Assembly (NCBI GenBank): GCA_030144725.1
Contig: JASKMD010000002.1
Location: 3,241,086 to 3,305,085, forward strand
Source of the DNA: Haematococcus lacustris
Taxonomy: Eukaryota > Chlorophyta > Chlorophyceae > Chlamydomonadales > Haematococcaceae
Length of the DNA stretch: 64,000 nt
Direction: 5' to 3'
A program made the position numbers and the translations under genes. The stretch's first letter is position 1. Every line of letters starts with the position of its first letter. The notes beneath the pieces were generated by a model, which worked only from the letters and a program-made list of their open reading frames with translations, ran no database searches and was not told the DNA's origin. Of this stretch, positions 54,840-64,000 are shown one piece after another.

Positions 54840-54892
54840 GGTTGTTGTAAGACAGGCTGGCAGTGAAGTGACTAGGGTGGGTGGGTGCGGCC

Positions 54893-55312
54893 TTACACCT
54901 CCTCGGACTCGCCCTTCTTGCTCGTCTTCTTAGGCATGAGCACAGACTGGATGTTGGGTAGCACACCGCCAGATGCGATGGTGACCTGGCCCAGCAGCTT
55001 GCTCAGCTCCTCGTCGTTGCGCACGGCTAGCTGGATGTGCCGGGGCACGATGCGGGTCTTCTTGTTATCGCGGGCTGCGTTGCCGGCCAGCTCCAGCACC
55101 TCGGCCACCAGGTACTCCAGCACGGCGGCCAGGTACACGGGGGCACCGGCACCTACGCGCTCCGCGTACTTGCCCTTCTTCAGGTAGCGGGCGATGCGGC
55201 CCACGGGGAAGGCCAGGCCCGCCTTGCTAGAGCGGCTCACTGCCTTCTTGCCACTGCTACCCTTGCGGCCACTGGCGGGGGCTGCCTTGGCGGACTCGGT
55301 CTTGGGGCCCAT
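54893..55312 (-). CDS. H2A: Histone H2A (copy 2)
   Basis: 139 residues, identical to copy 1 except that residue 2 is Gly instead of Ala ([10 protein letters not shown]), caused by GGGCCCAT for GGGGCCAT at the start. The tail is KKGESEEV without SQ motif, and there is no intron. It is paired with H2B copy 2 across the same 242-bp promoter. Codon 2 is the only protein difference, so the duplication is recent or homogenised. Confidence 0.97.
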   Translation of the reverse strand: MGPKTESAKAAPASGRKGSSGKKAVSRSSKAGLAFPVGRIARYLKKGKYAERVGAGAPVYLAAVLEYLVAEVLELAGNAARDNKKTRIVPRHIQLAVRNDEELSKLLGQVTIASGGVLPNIQSVLMPKKTSKKGESEEV

Positions 55313-55430
55313 GTTGAATTGGTAGGCTGCTTCTTGACTGACGGGGTGCGCGATGATTACTTGCTGGGACGTGTCCGCGGAACGGCTTTAAGTGCAGAGT
55401 GCGCGAGAAGGGAGGATCGGCGGGCCATGA

Positions 55431-55444
55431 GGTCCTGGTGATCC
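55431..55444 (+). promoter_or_regulatory. Shared 14-bp histone promoter element (H2A/H2B copy 2)
   Basis: GGTCCTGGTGATCC, 119 bp from the H2A ATG and 111 bp from the H2B ATG. Confidence 0.65.
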
Positions 55445-55554
55445 AGTCATCGCGGGTCAGGCAGCCTGGGTACTTGAACACCGCGCTGTCTGCACATCGT
55501 CATCTCGCTCCCTCCATCACAGTCATTCAATCCCATCAGCTCTAAACCGCAGAC

Positions 55555-55947
55555 ATGGCCCCCAAAGCAGCTGAGAAGGCTCCCGCCAAGAAGGCCGCCC
55601 CCGCCAAGACCGGCGACAAGAACAAGCTGGGCGTCGCAGGCGACAAGAAGAACAACAAGAAGGTGGCCAAGGTGGAGAGCTACAAGCTGTACATCTACAA
55701 GGTGCTGAAGCAGGTGCACCCCGACACCGGCATCAGCTCCAAGGCCATCTCCATCCTGAATTCTTTTGTCAACGACATCTTTGACAAGATCGCCAGTGAG
55801 GCCTCGCGCCTGGCCCGGTACAACAAGAAGCCCACCGTGACCTCCCGCGAGATCCAGACCGCCGTGCGCCTGGTGCTGCCCGGCGAGCTGGCCAAGCACG
55901 CCGTGTCCGAGGGCACCAAGGCCGTCACCAAGTTCACCTCCGTCTGA
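55555..55947 (+). CDS. H2B: Histone H2B (copy 2)
   Basis: 130 residues, same protein as copy 1 ([20 protein letters not shown] ... AVTKFTSV). The coding sequence, 5' leader and 3' hairpin appear the same base for base. It has no intron and is divergent from H2A copy 2. Confidence 0.98.
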   Translation: MAPKAAEKAPAKKAAPAKTGDKNKLGVAGDKKNNKKVAKVESYKLYIYKVLKQVHPDTGISSKAISILNSFVNDIFDKIASEASRLARYNKKPTVTSREIQTAVRLVLPGELAKHAVSEGTKAVTKFTSV

Positions 55948-55991
55948 GTCACGCTGCCCATCAATCCTATGCTCTACCAATCTCCCCAACC

Positions 55992-56007
55992 GGTGTTTCT
56001 CAACACC
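55992..56007 (+). terminator. Histone 3' stem-loop of H2B copy 2
   Basis: GGTGTT-TCTC-AACACC, 44 nt after the stop. Confidence 0.92.
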
Positions 56008-56749
56008 ACCAACCCATGGTGTCTCTGCAACCCTCTCTGGCTCTGGCGGTTTCAGCGTATATTTAGCTGGTAAAGTCTCTTATGATGATGAGTACTATAA
56101 GTGGTAGGTAGAGATATGGAGGCTGAAACTGTACCTAGCAGACTGAGCGGCTGAGGCTTTACGGAGCTAAGGGTGGGTGGGCTGTATATTGGGAGGTGGT
56201 GTCATGGCAGGCAGTGAAAGGGTAATCGACTGTGCCACCATGTCGGCCCCCCTATGTGATGGCCGAGATGTCTGGGGAGCAGCTGGTCGTATTGTTTGGC
56301 GAACAACAAGAAGCTCAGTTCTATACCTAGCTGAGGCTGGCAAAGGATACTGGAAAGCAAGGTGCATGAAGTGTTAGTAATGAGTATGCATGTGGAGGAA
56401 CTTTGCCTTGACTGCATGACAACCCCGCCATTTGCTCTACATGGCTGGCATCATCCTTTGTACGCGTCAGCAACCTTGTCTTGTCAGCAGTCTCAGCGGC
56501 AAAGGCTTACAGCACAATCAATAAAACGGCAAAGCCAATAGACAACTGCAAATAAACAATACATACCAAGCCCTGTGTGACTTGAACCAAGAGGATACTG
56601 CTGCTGCATTCTGGACAGAGCTAGATGTACACAGCAGAGCTCCACACTGCTCCACAGGCCAGGCTGTGCTTTGGCATGCAGCAAACAATGTATACAGCTG
56701 AGCTGACAGTCCTCTACATAGCCATAAGAGCTATGAAAGCTAAGGGCGC
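56008..56749. other. Spacer between H2B copy 2 and gene D
   Basis: Duplicate of 40174-40775 with an extra segment at about 56106-56220. No gene seen. Confidence 0.5.
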
Positions 56750-57210
56750 TTAGGCAGATGCTGGTGGGTCGGACTGGTCAGCCAGCAGGAGGCGCCCACT
56801 CTTGCTATCAGCCTTTGCCTTAGCCAAGGCCTTACTCTTGCCACCACCGGTAGAGGAAGCGTGTGCAGCCGCATTGGCAGAAGCCTGGTTGGAGCCCTGC
56901 AAGCAGACATGGACAGTACACATGGCCATGCATGTTGGCCTGCTCCCATGGCTTTCCAGCCCAGCGCATTGTGTAGGGCAAGCGGGCAAACCCACTACCT
57001 TGCTGGGGTGGGCAGGCGCATGGGCAGGCGCGTAGGAGTCACCCAGCAGTGTGCGCCCGTCCTTTCTCTTGCCTCCGGCTTGTTCGACTGTCACCGCCTC
57101 ACTGTCGTCGATGCTAGATGGGACAGCTTGTGTTGACCCTTGTGTAGCAGCCTGGCGAGAGGCAAGATGGTCCTGCAGGCTGACATGCATGTCAGTCGTG
57201 GTCGTGGATG
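56750..57210 (-). pseudogene. Ala/Ser-rich repeat gene D, shortened and without signal exon
   Basis: Exons on the minus strand are 57210-56996 (STTTTDMHVSLQDHLASRQA ... HPSKV) and 56896-56750 (GSNQASANAAAHASSTGGGK ... QSDPPASA-stop). It is the direct-duplication partner of C2 but lacks the middle 189-bp cassette. Upstream, CCTTGTGTCGTGG|CGGACGATGG joins sequences that lie on either side of the signal exon in C1 (about 44690 and 44878). A deletion of about 190 bp has therefore removed signal exon and donor. Confidence 0.6.
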
Positions 57211-57429
57211 CTGCACCATCCCTGGCGATGGTCTTGAACAAGAACATCTCACCTTGTTTGCGATGGACTGGGGATGAGCATCAGCAGCTGCTGGCGAGTC
57301 AAACTCCTCAAGGTCTTGCAGGCGACCTGCAGATCATGCGCCCTGCCTTGTGTCGTGGCGGACGATGGCACAGTACCTCAGCGGAATTGTGTTCAATAGC
57401 TGCTGGCAGCGCGTGGTCTACTCGCTCCT

Positions 57430-57444
57430 CACCCAAAAAAGGTG
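57430..57444. promoter_or_regulatory. 15-nt inverted-repeat counterpart upstream of D
   Basis: CACCCAAAAAAGGTG, as in C2. Confidence 0.4.
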
Positions 57445-57800
57445 ATGCTGGCAACTGCGGGACAGCTGGCCGCCTTGGCCTAGTAATCATAAAGCTGGCC
57501 ACAACCCTTTCTCCATCAAGGACCTCCTCCCCTGCAGCTGGGTCATTTCGGAAAGTCTGTAGGTGTTGCCGGATGCCAACATCGGTTGCCTGACTCTCGC
57601 AAAGGGGGAGGGGTAGGAATTCAGGGATTGGTGCCGGATGCTTGCTGCATGCAAACAGGCCGGATTACACATAACACATCCCTATACGCCTCAGTATGGG
57701 AGTAATGTGCTGTGCTGGTTACCTGGAAAAATCTATTGTTGAGTTGAGTTGTTGAGTAATGTGCTGTGCTGGCCTGTGCTGGCCTGTAATAATAGAAAAA

Positions 57801-58303
57801 GGCCTGCATGTTGGGTGCCCCCAGCAGGGCAGGTGGACCACCGGCTGCTGCGCCCAGCCTGGAGCCAGCGGCGTGACCAGCCAGTGAGGGGCATGATGTG
57901 GTGCCCAGGAGTGGCCCCCCGCAAGCCCCCACAGGCCCCACGCAGCAGCCAGGCAGCCACACAGCCAGCAGCCTCAGAGCCAGGGCCCAGCCCCCCCCCG
58001 CCAGCCAAGCGCAGCAAGCGCATCAAGGCTGAGCTGGCAGCTGAGCCCAACAAGGGCAAGGGCAAGGCTGCCAAAGCCAAGCCAGCACTACAGCCAGGCA
58101 GGTGGCTGGACAGGGACTGCAATGCAGCGCTGAATATGCAGCGCATTGGGGAGAGCAGGTGGCGCCCGCTGGAGCTGTGCTGGTGGCCAGAGCAGGGAGA
58201 TCTGCCAGCCAAGGGCAAGGAGTACCCTGGCCTGGGGTACAAGCGGCTGCAAGACAAGCCTCCCAAGGCCCAGGAGCAGCAGCAGCCTGATGTGGCACAG
58301 TAG
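57801..58303 (+). pseudogene. Fanzor/TnpB-like C-terminal fragment F4 (longest)
   Basis: The frame is open from 57749 to 58303. A Pro/Ala-rich linker (PSPPPPAKRSKRIKAELAAE, KGKGKAAKAKPALQPG) leads to RWLDRDCNAALNMQRIGESR, WRPLELCWWPEQ, LPAKGKEYPGLGYKRLQDKP and the Gln-rich end. DRDxNAAxNM is the expected RuvC-III signature with the last catalytic Asp. RuvC-I and RuvC-II parts of a nuclease are not found upstream, where the sequence instead turns into GTTGAG/GTAATGTGCTGTGCTGG repeats (57715-57785). It may be the 3' exon of a larger degraded element. Confidence 0.55.
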
Positions 58304-58756
58304 TGTGTGCTCCCCCTCTTGAGCTGTCATCAGCTTTCAATTAGTGCATGTTTTGTCATGCCAACTCTACGTCATAGCCCTCCGGGGTCAGGCGATGCTG
58401 TAGGTGGTAGGCGACCATGACCATGTGTATGCCATGTGTAGGCCATGAGCATGCCATGCGATGGGAACTCCACACAGAGAAAACAATGTTTTGTAGTGGT
58501 CCACAATTAGTGTGTTCGACTGCAATGAAGGCTCAAGGTTGAGGGCCAAGGTGCTGTAATAACCTGAAATAGAGGCGATGGCTAGGGTTGCATCATGGCG
58601 CCCTGCTCCATAGTCACCGCTGACACGGAGGTGAAGTATCAGTGCTGAATGCCCCAGGCGCCTACTCCCCGTGGCCTGATGTGGTGCAGATGTGGTGCCT
58701 GGTGTCTGCTCAGAGCCAGGAAGCATGTGTGTGCGCATAGCTGCCTGCCTAAGCAT
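58304..58756 (+). ncRNA. Conserved non-coding tail of the Fanzor-like fragment (candidate guide-RNA region)
   Basis: Follows F4 and is repeated nearly unchanged after F5 (62845-63299); its first 250 bp also follow F3. It starts at GAGCTGTCATCAGCTTTCAA, which has a CAGCT/AGCTG hairpin, and ends where F4 and F5 diverge at GCCTGCCTAAGCAT. In TnpB/Fanzor systems the guide RNA scaffold comes from the ORF 3' end and adjacent downstream DNA. That such an RNA is made here is inference only. Confidence 0.25.
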
Positions 58757-61174
58757 GCAGGCTGTACTGCAGTCAGCAGCCTGCTGGTGTCTGTAGCACC
58801 CAGTGCCCGTCCTCGCACCTGACCCACTGCCTCATGCGCCCATGTCGTTGTTGTTTGGTCGACCCCGGGTAGGCCGGCTGGACAGGGGTGCTGGCGCAGC
58901 AGGCTGCCTGGCTCAGCGGCTGCATCCTGGCTAGGTCATTAGGTGCTGAGCTGTGGCTGCGGTGGGGAGTGCACGCTGCCTGACGTGGGCTGTGCGTGCA
59001 AGGGACAGCGAGACATCAGGTGCTGGAGAGAGGTGGCTACTTGCTGAGAGATCTGGGAAAAGAGGTTTGCATCGGTGGCTTGCTTTACGGCAGGTGACCC
59101 AGCTAGAAGCAGGGGAGTGAGCTAGGAGGCACTTCCCTTCCCACCGCCCAGCTCAGCGCCAGGGCTGCTGTTAAGACATGATTTCCTTGGCATTCGTCTT
59201 GGAAGGTGAGAGGGCTGGGAGGGGCTAAGCAGGGCGGGGTGGGGCCTTGCAGCCTGCCAGGCGCACAGCGGAGAGAGGAAGCACTCCAGGGGGCCCGAGG
59301 AGGGGCAGCTGGCTGAGGCGGGGTGGGTGGGGGCCCCAGTGAGCCATGGCCAGGGGCATGTACAGCAGCAGGCTGGTGATGCAAACCCTGCGCCCATCCT
59401 GCAGGCAAGAAGCCACAACCAGTTAGGGCGGGGTGCCAGCAGCAGTGTGTCATGTTTCCTCGTCTTCTTTGTTGCGCAACTTGGCAGCTGGCCATTTCTG
59501 GCAGGCTTGAGTGTACTGGCACATGTGCAGCCGTGCATATCCCTGGGCTGGGATGGGAGTGGGCAGCAGCAACTGTGCAGCAACTGGCAGCAGGAGCAGA
59601 TGCATTTGCTGCCTGCTATAGCAGCACAACAGCACTAATCAGCCCTTTGCAATACTGAAACAATGCAAGGGTGAATGGCTTAATCAACAGCTTGGAACTG
59701 TACATCCCATGCAGGCAGACCTAATTTCAAGCCTCTCCTGTGCCCACCTTCACAGCAACGCGATGCTCAGCAGTCAGGGATGATACTCCAAGACCTTTGC
59801 AGGATGCCACTTTCAAAGCCGATAACATGACCATCTCGTGTCCGCGGCTGTCATGGTGGGCATGTAGACGGGTCAAATCAGTATGATGTAGCTGAGCAAT
59901 TTCCATATGGTGGGCTTAGCAGGAAACGCGTGTCCAAAGGATTGAAAAGGTACAACTCCTGGCCACACAACACAGCTCCATCCTGATGCTCTGCCGCAGT
60001 GGCCAGCCATGCTTTGACACATGCTGTGTGCGTTGTTGTACCACCACCACTCGCGCCACTAGCTTTGTAACAGGTGTGCGTTGTTGTACCAGCCTGCTGG
60101 GAGCAGGCACATGATGGGCTGCAGGTGCACCCTTTGGTCTTAGCCTGTAGGGCCAGTAAGCAAGGGGCAACCATGGCAATGTGGATGGCCATGTGGCTGC
60201 AAGGAGAACAATGCTACAACAAAGGCTACAACAACAATGGAGCACGCAGCTGAATGCGTATTAAAGGCAGTGTATACATGTGGATGCAGCAGGTGATCAT
60301 CAAGGTGAAACCATATTGTAAAGTATGCATGCAATGTGGTCTCACCCACGATCCAAAACCTCGTTGGAAGGGGTTGCAGCTGGGGTATGATGCTGGGACT
60401 GGGGCTGCTGCAGGGCCTTCAACCTCCTCATCCACAATGAAATGTCCACTGGCCATAGTACTGCCTGATTCCTTGTCAAGCTGCCGCAGTTTCTCTTGCT
60501 TGTTTCTGACGTGGGGCCACTGGGTTGCTCGATACCATTTGATGAGGTTTACAAGCTGCTTATGCTCACACACCCTGCACTAGATATCCATGTTTGGATG
60601 ATGCCTCCCATGCTCGTACACATGCAGGACCTTACTGAGTGTGGCTATCTTGGACAATGACTCACTAGTGTAGGGGGGAGGGCCTCTACCTGGTGTGAAT
60701 AAAAAGAAAAGGGAGGTTGAAGGGGCACGGCAGGCCAGCCCTACTGCTGCAGCTGCACCCTGGCTGCTGCTCCCTGGCCAGCCAGGGGCAGGGCAGGCCA
60801 GTCCTGCTGCTGCAGCTGCACCGTGGCTGCTGCTCCCTGGCACTCCAGGCAAATGCATTGCACTTGCAGGCCACCGCGCTCGGAACTATTGCTACCGAGC
60901 ACGCATGCGTGCCTGCCGCGCAAGGTAATGGGATGACAAAATCTCCAGTCTGAGGGCGGTCAAGAAGACCCGCAGCGCGGGCTCCACTGTGCCCTCATCT
61001 GCACCGTTACCATGGCCTATGAGCATCAGTGTGTGTTGCTGCACTTCGCGAACCGTTTGAATGTAATGTTGACCATCGTGACTGTTAACCAACTTGCGGC
61101 AAGCTATTATCAACTCATAGCAAGCTACTCCAGTTCTTGGCGAGATACCCGCAGGTCACAAGCTGGGTCGCAGG
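58757..61174. other. 2.4 kb without a supported gene
   Basis: Minus-strand frames at 59.1-59.6 and 60.2-60.57 kb (the latter CEHKQLVNLIKWYRATQWPH, NKQEKLRQLDKESGS) have plausible protein composition but no recognised domain. They may be exons of the gene suspected at 61.2 kb. A 60-bp GCAGCTGCACC-type duplication lies at 60720-60840. Confidence 0.3.
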
Positions 61175-61528
61175 TCAGATGGCACTCTGCTTCATCGCCG
61201 CCGCTACTACGGCTTTCGCATTGGACAGATCCCCTGGCAGCAATTGAACTAGGGTGATGGGAGGAGCATCAGCGGGTTGTGTGTCAGCTGAGCCATCGCA
61301 GCCCCTCCGAGCCAGCCTGTAGCCAAGCCGCCTGAGCAGCTGCTGTCTGAAAATGGCCGGGCCAAGGCGGCGTGTGCCATCATGAGACACCTCTTCTCCA
61401 GCCACGCATTCCAGGGCCACCACAGGGGACGAGGGTAAGCTGACACATGCGCCAAAGTTGACATCACCTCCACCTCCATCCAGCTGGCTCCATCTCCAAG
61501 CACTTAAAGCGATGCTGTCGCCCCCCAC
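61175..61528 (-). CDS. Possible exon of a RAP-domain protein
   Basis: The frame contains VALECVAGEEVSHDGTRRLG, PAIFRQQLLRRLGYRLARR. This loosely follows the RAP domain pattern (beta strand with E and D, then Gx5-7RRxLxxLGYxL) common in green-algal organellar RNA-binding OPR/FASTK-like proteins. The match is weak, the surrounding exons could not be traced, and the boundaries given are simply those of the open frame. A chance frame remains possible. Confidence 0.25.
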   Translation of the reverse strand: MGGDSIALSAWRWSQLDGGGGDVNFGACVSLPSSPVVALECVAGEEVSHDGTRRLGPAIFRQQLLRRLGYRLARRGCDGSADTQPADAPPITLVQLLPGDLSNAKAVVAAAMKQSAI

Positions 61529-62582
61529 CTATGTAGTACGTGTGAGAAGAGGAGTTTGCACCAAGTTGGATGGTAATAGCAAGGCGGCTGGTAAAGGATG
61601 CAGTGAACATGAAGCGGGGTGCATGTGTGGTGAGTGAGGGGCATGGACAAAGGTCTCGAGGAGGGAATGGTGGGTGGTGAGGAAGGCAATGGGAACTACT
61701 ACGGTAGGCCCGTTCAGTCAAGGAGGGAAAGAGAAGGGGCTGCTATAGGATGCAGTTGGTGACGATTCGTAAGTGCATGTTATATGAGGAAGGCGCATGC
61801 AGATAAATGGGTCGCAGCTCATGCAAAGCCATCCGCATCCGACCTGCAGCAGCACGGGTTGTGCGCAGGCGTCTGGGTACGCTTGGCGGACCACGCCTTC
61901 CAGCTCCTGGCAGCGCTGGGTGTCATGCTGGGTATGGGCCCACCTAGGGTCGCATGCAAAGGAGCAAGTCCAGATTCCCATAGGCCCAGGGACCTCAGGT
62001 TGACCCAGCCCAGCACACTGAGGGCGAACAGCAGGCGGCAGGTGGCCACAGGGGTCGGGCCCAGGCTGAGGCAGCTGGGCAGTACAGAAGGGGGGAGCGG
62101 GGCTTCTGCTGGTGCTGCTGTCAGGGATGGCTGGGCTGGCTGAGAGTACCAGGCTGCTGCTGGCTGGGATGATGTGGCCAATGGACTGGGCCCAAGTGCT
62201 TAGCAGTGGGCAGGTGGTCAGGGATCAGAGGGTGTGAGGGTGATGAACCTTGACCTGGTGGCAGGATGGGCAGCTGCTGTTGCTGCTCCTGCTGATGCAT
62301 ATTGCCCTTTGGAGGTGCCCTTTGGGGTGCCCTTTGGCAGTGCCCTTTGGAGGTGCGAGAGTGAGTGACATCGCCTCCTGGGTATAAGTAGGTATCAGCA
62401 GGTGTTAGCAGATATGAGCCTAGTGGCGCAATGCCTCCAAGGAAGCGGCCCAGTGCCGCGGAGCAAGAGCCGCATCCTATTGAAAGCCCGCGAAAACAAG
62501 GTTCGTCGTAGTCGTGGTGTGGTCCGCTACAACTGTGCAGTCCGGTGAGCTCCGCGCTGCTCACATCGCTACTGTTCATGCC
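61529..62582. other. No supported gene
   Basis: Contains a triplicated TGCCCTTTGG(A/G)GGTG-like word (62305-62355). Frames on the minus strand at 61.8-62.2 kb could be exons of the RAP-like candidate but show no clear domain. Confidence 0.3.
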
Positions 62583-62868
62583 GGCAGCTGAGCCCAACAA
62601 GGGCAAGGGCAAGGCTGCCAAAGCCAAGCCAGCACTACAGCCAGGCAGGTGGCTGGACAGGGACTGCAATGCAGCGCTGAATATGCAGCGCATTGGGGAG
62701 AGCAGGTGGCGTCCACTGGAGCTGTGCTGGTGGCCAGACCAGGGAGCTCTGCCAGCCAAGGGCAAGGAGTACCCTGGCCTGGGGTACAAGCGGCTGCGAG
62801 ACAAGCCAGGGCCCAGGAGCAGCAGCAGCCTGCTGAGGCACAGTAGTGTGTGCTCCCCCTCTTGAGCT
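62583..62868 (+). pseudogene. Fanzor/TnpB-like C-terminal fragment F5
   Basis: Begins abruptly at GGCAGCTGAGCCCAACAAGG, inside the region homologous to F4 (58036). It encodes AAEPNKGKGKAAKAKPALQP, RWLDRDCNAALNMQRIGESR and GLGYKRLRDKP. A 4-nt deletion at about 62808 (AAGCCAGGGCCC for AAGCCTCCCAAGGCCC) shifts the frame before the Gln-rich end. The 5' truncation against F4 suggests a partial copy. Confidence 0.5.
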
Positions 62869-63299
62869 GTCATCAGCTTTCAATTGTGCATGTTTTGTCA
62901 TGCCAACTCTACGTCATAGCCCTCCGGGGTCAGGCAATGCTGTAGGTGGTAGGCGACCATGACCATGTGTAGGCCATGTGTAGGCCATGAGCATGCCATG
63001 CGATGGGAACTCCACACAGAAAAAACAATGTTTTGTAGTGGTCCACAATTAGTGTGTTCGACTGCAATGAAGGCTCAAGGTTGAGGGCCAAGGTGCTGTA
63101 ATAACCTGAAATAGAGGCGTTGGCTAGGGTTGCATCATGGCGCCCTGCTCCATAGTCACCGCTGACATGGAGGTAAAGTATCAGTGCTGAATGCCCCAGG
63201 CGCCTACTCCCCTTGGCCTGATGTGGTGCAGATGTGGTGCCTGGTGTCTGCTCAGAGCCAGGAAGCATGTGTGTGCGCATAGCTGCCTGCCTAAGCATC
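62869..63299 (+). repeat. Conserved tail of F5
   Basis: Near-identical to 58310-58756 and diverges from it right after GCCTGCCTAAGCAT. Confidence 0.85.
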
Positions 63300-64000
63300 A
63301 AGGCTACAGGGTAGCCACAGCATTCGAACAAATGAGATACTACACACTATGTCTACTGCTATTGCTGCTGCTGTAACCTTAGCTGATGCGCTCTTGCTGC
63401 TGTTGCTACTGCTGCTGCTGGCGCCACCAACGTGCTTGCGGCAGCTGAAGTGGTGGCTGGTGCCCAGTGCAGGTGCAGGTCAGGGCCATACTCACTCCCT
63501 AAGGAAGCCTCTCAGAGCCGCAGCACAACGGGACATCAGCTGCTCTGGCAGCACCTGGCAGCAAGCAAGCAGGCAAGGGGGTGGGCAGGCGGGCGTGAGG
63601 AAGGGCGAGCAGGTTAATAGGTAGGCAGGCAGGCAAGCAGGCAAGGAAGGGTGTGGCCACCGGCAATGTTGTGTAGAGCCGCCTGACAAGCTTTACCTTG
63701 TTGAGCTAGGACACCCCTGGCTGATGTGCTTTGTGGTTTGCAGCAACCAGGGAAGCAATGGGCTGCAGGTTGTCTTGACAGAGTACTTTGGACGCGTTTG
63801 GCCTGTAGCAAGCTTGGAGAGTTCAGGGTCATTGAAGCCAAAGGTGGCGGGTCAGGCAGGTGCGCTTCCCAGCAAATGGTTTTCCAGGCCGGCGAGTTTC
63901 CAGACAGGCGGTTAGGAAGGCGGTCAGGCAGGCAGATGGGTGGGTGGCAAATTCGGCTGGTTGAGCTGACGTGTTGAGGGGTGAGAGTGAGAATGCAAGT
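63300..64000. other. End of window, no gene recognised
   Basis: Contains (TGC)n-rich stretches (63360-63420) and a GGCAGGCA(A/G)GCAGGCAAG-type repeat (63565-63650). No supported gene. Confidence 0.35.

Overview
The window is nuclear DNA of a green alga, most likely a chlamydomonadalean (volvocine-type). The evidence is intron-rich genes with GTGAGT-type donors, CAG-rich low-complexity sequence, histone genes ending in an animal-type 3' stem-loop instead of a poly(A) signal, intron-containing linker histone genes in the histone cluster, and a plastid-type ketol-acid reductoisomerase. The wording of several repeat-derived peptides reminds me of Haematococcus, but that is memory, not a comparison.

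The backbone is a scattered histone locus. It holds two divergent H4/H3 pairs (398-1356 and 25248-26214), two divergent H2A/H2B pairs (39060-40113 and 54893-55947) and three H1 genes, each with one intron (6116-7016, 20290-21197, 48762-49752). Every intact gene ends 38-65 nt before a GGTGTT-loop-AACACC hairpin. Every promoter carries the same 14-bp element, GGTCCTGSTGATCC, 110-121 bp from each start codon. Three histone relics remain: an H4 3' end at 25.0 kb, an H3 C-terminus at 26.6 kb, and H2A/H2B debris at 12.3-13.1 kb.

Two conserved housekeeping genes could be spliced by eye, both on the minus strand. One is a queuosine-salvage nucleotide glycosylase (QNG1/DUF2419 family, 8 exons, 7544-11974). 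The other is ketol-acid reductoisomerase (12 exons, 26973-33705), which has a probable GC-AG intron and a hAT transposon inside intron 1.

A five-member family of unrecognised Ala/Ser-rich proteins lies between the histone genes: A 2337-5018, B 13499-14912, C2 40776-41515, C1 42457-44853, D 56750-57210. They are built from phase-0 exon cassettes amplified in tandem (353-, 307- and 286-bp units). A and B look intact with a signal-peptide exon. C1 has a nonsense codon. C2 and D have lost the signal exon by deletion. All five share a 15-nt inverted repeat upstream.

Mobile DNA: five C-terminal fragments (15.7, 53.5, 53.7, 57.8 and 62.6 kb) carry a DRDxNAAxNM motif like the last RuvC motif of TnpB/Fanzor RNA-guided nucleases, with a conserved non-coding tail. 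Two hAT elements have perfect 8-bp target duplications (32684-33545 and 37355-38912). There is a transposase-like ORF pair at 34.3-36.1 kb. Two small insertions are each missing from the sister copy of a duplication. A large inverted duplication (about 5 kb) joins 15.97-21.27 kb to 48.69-53.64 kb, and a direct duplication joins 38.98-41.66 kb to 54.8-57.6 kb. Much of 21-25, 45-48.6 and 58.8-64 kb shows no gene I can support. Exon boundaries were placed by reading frame, splice consensus and family similarity, without transcripts.
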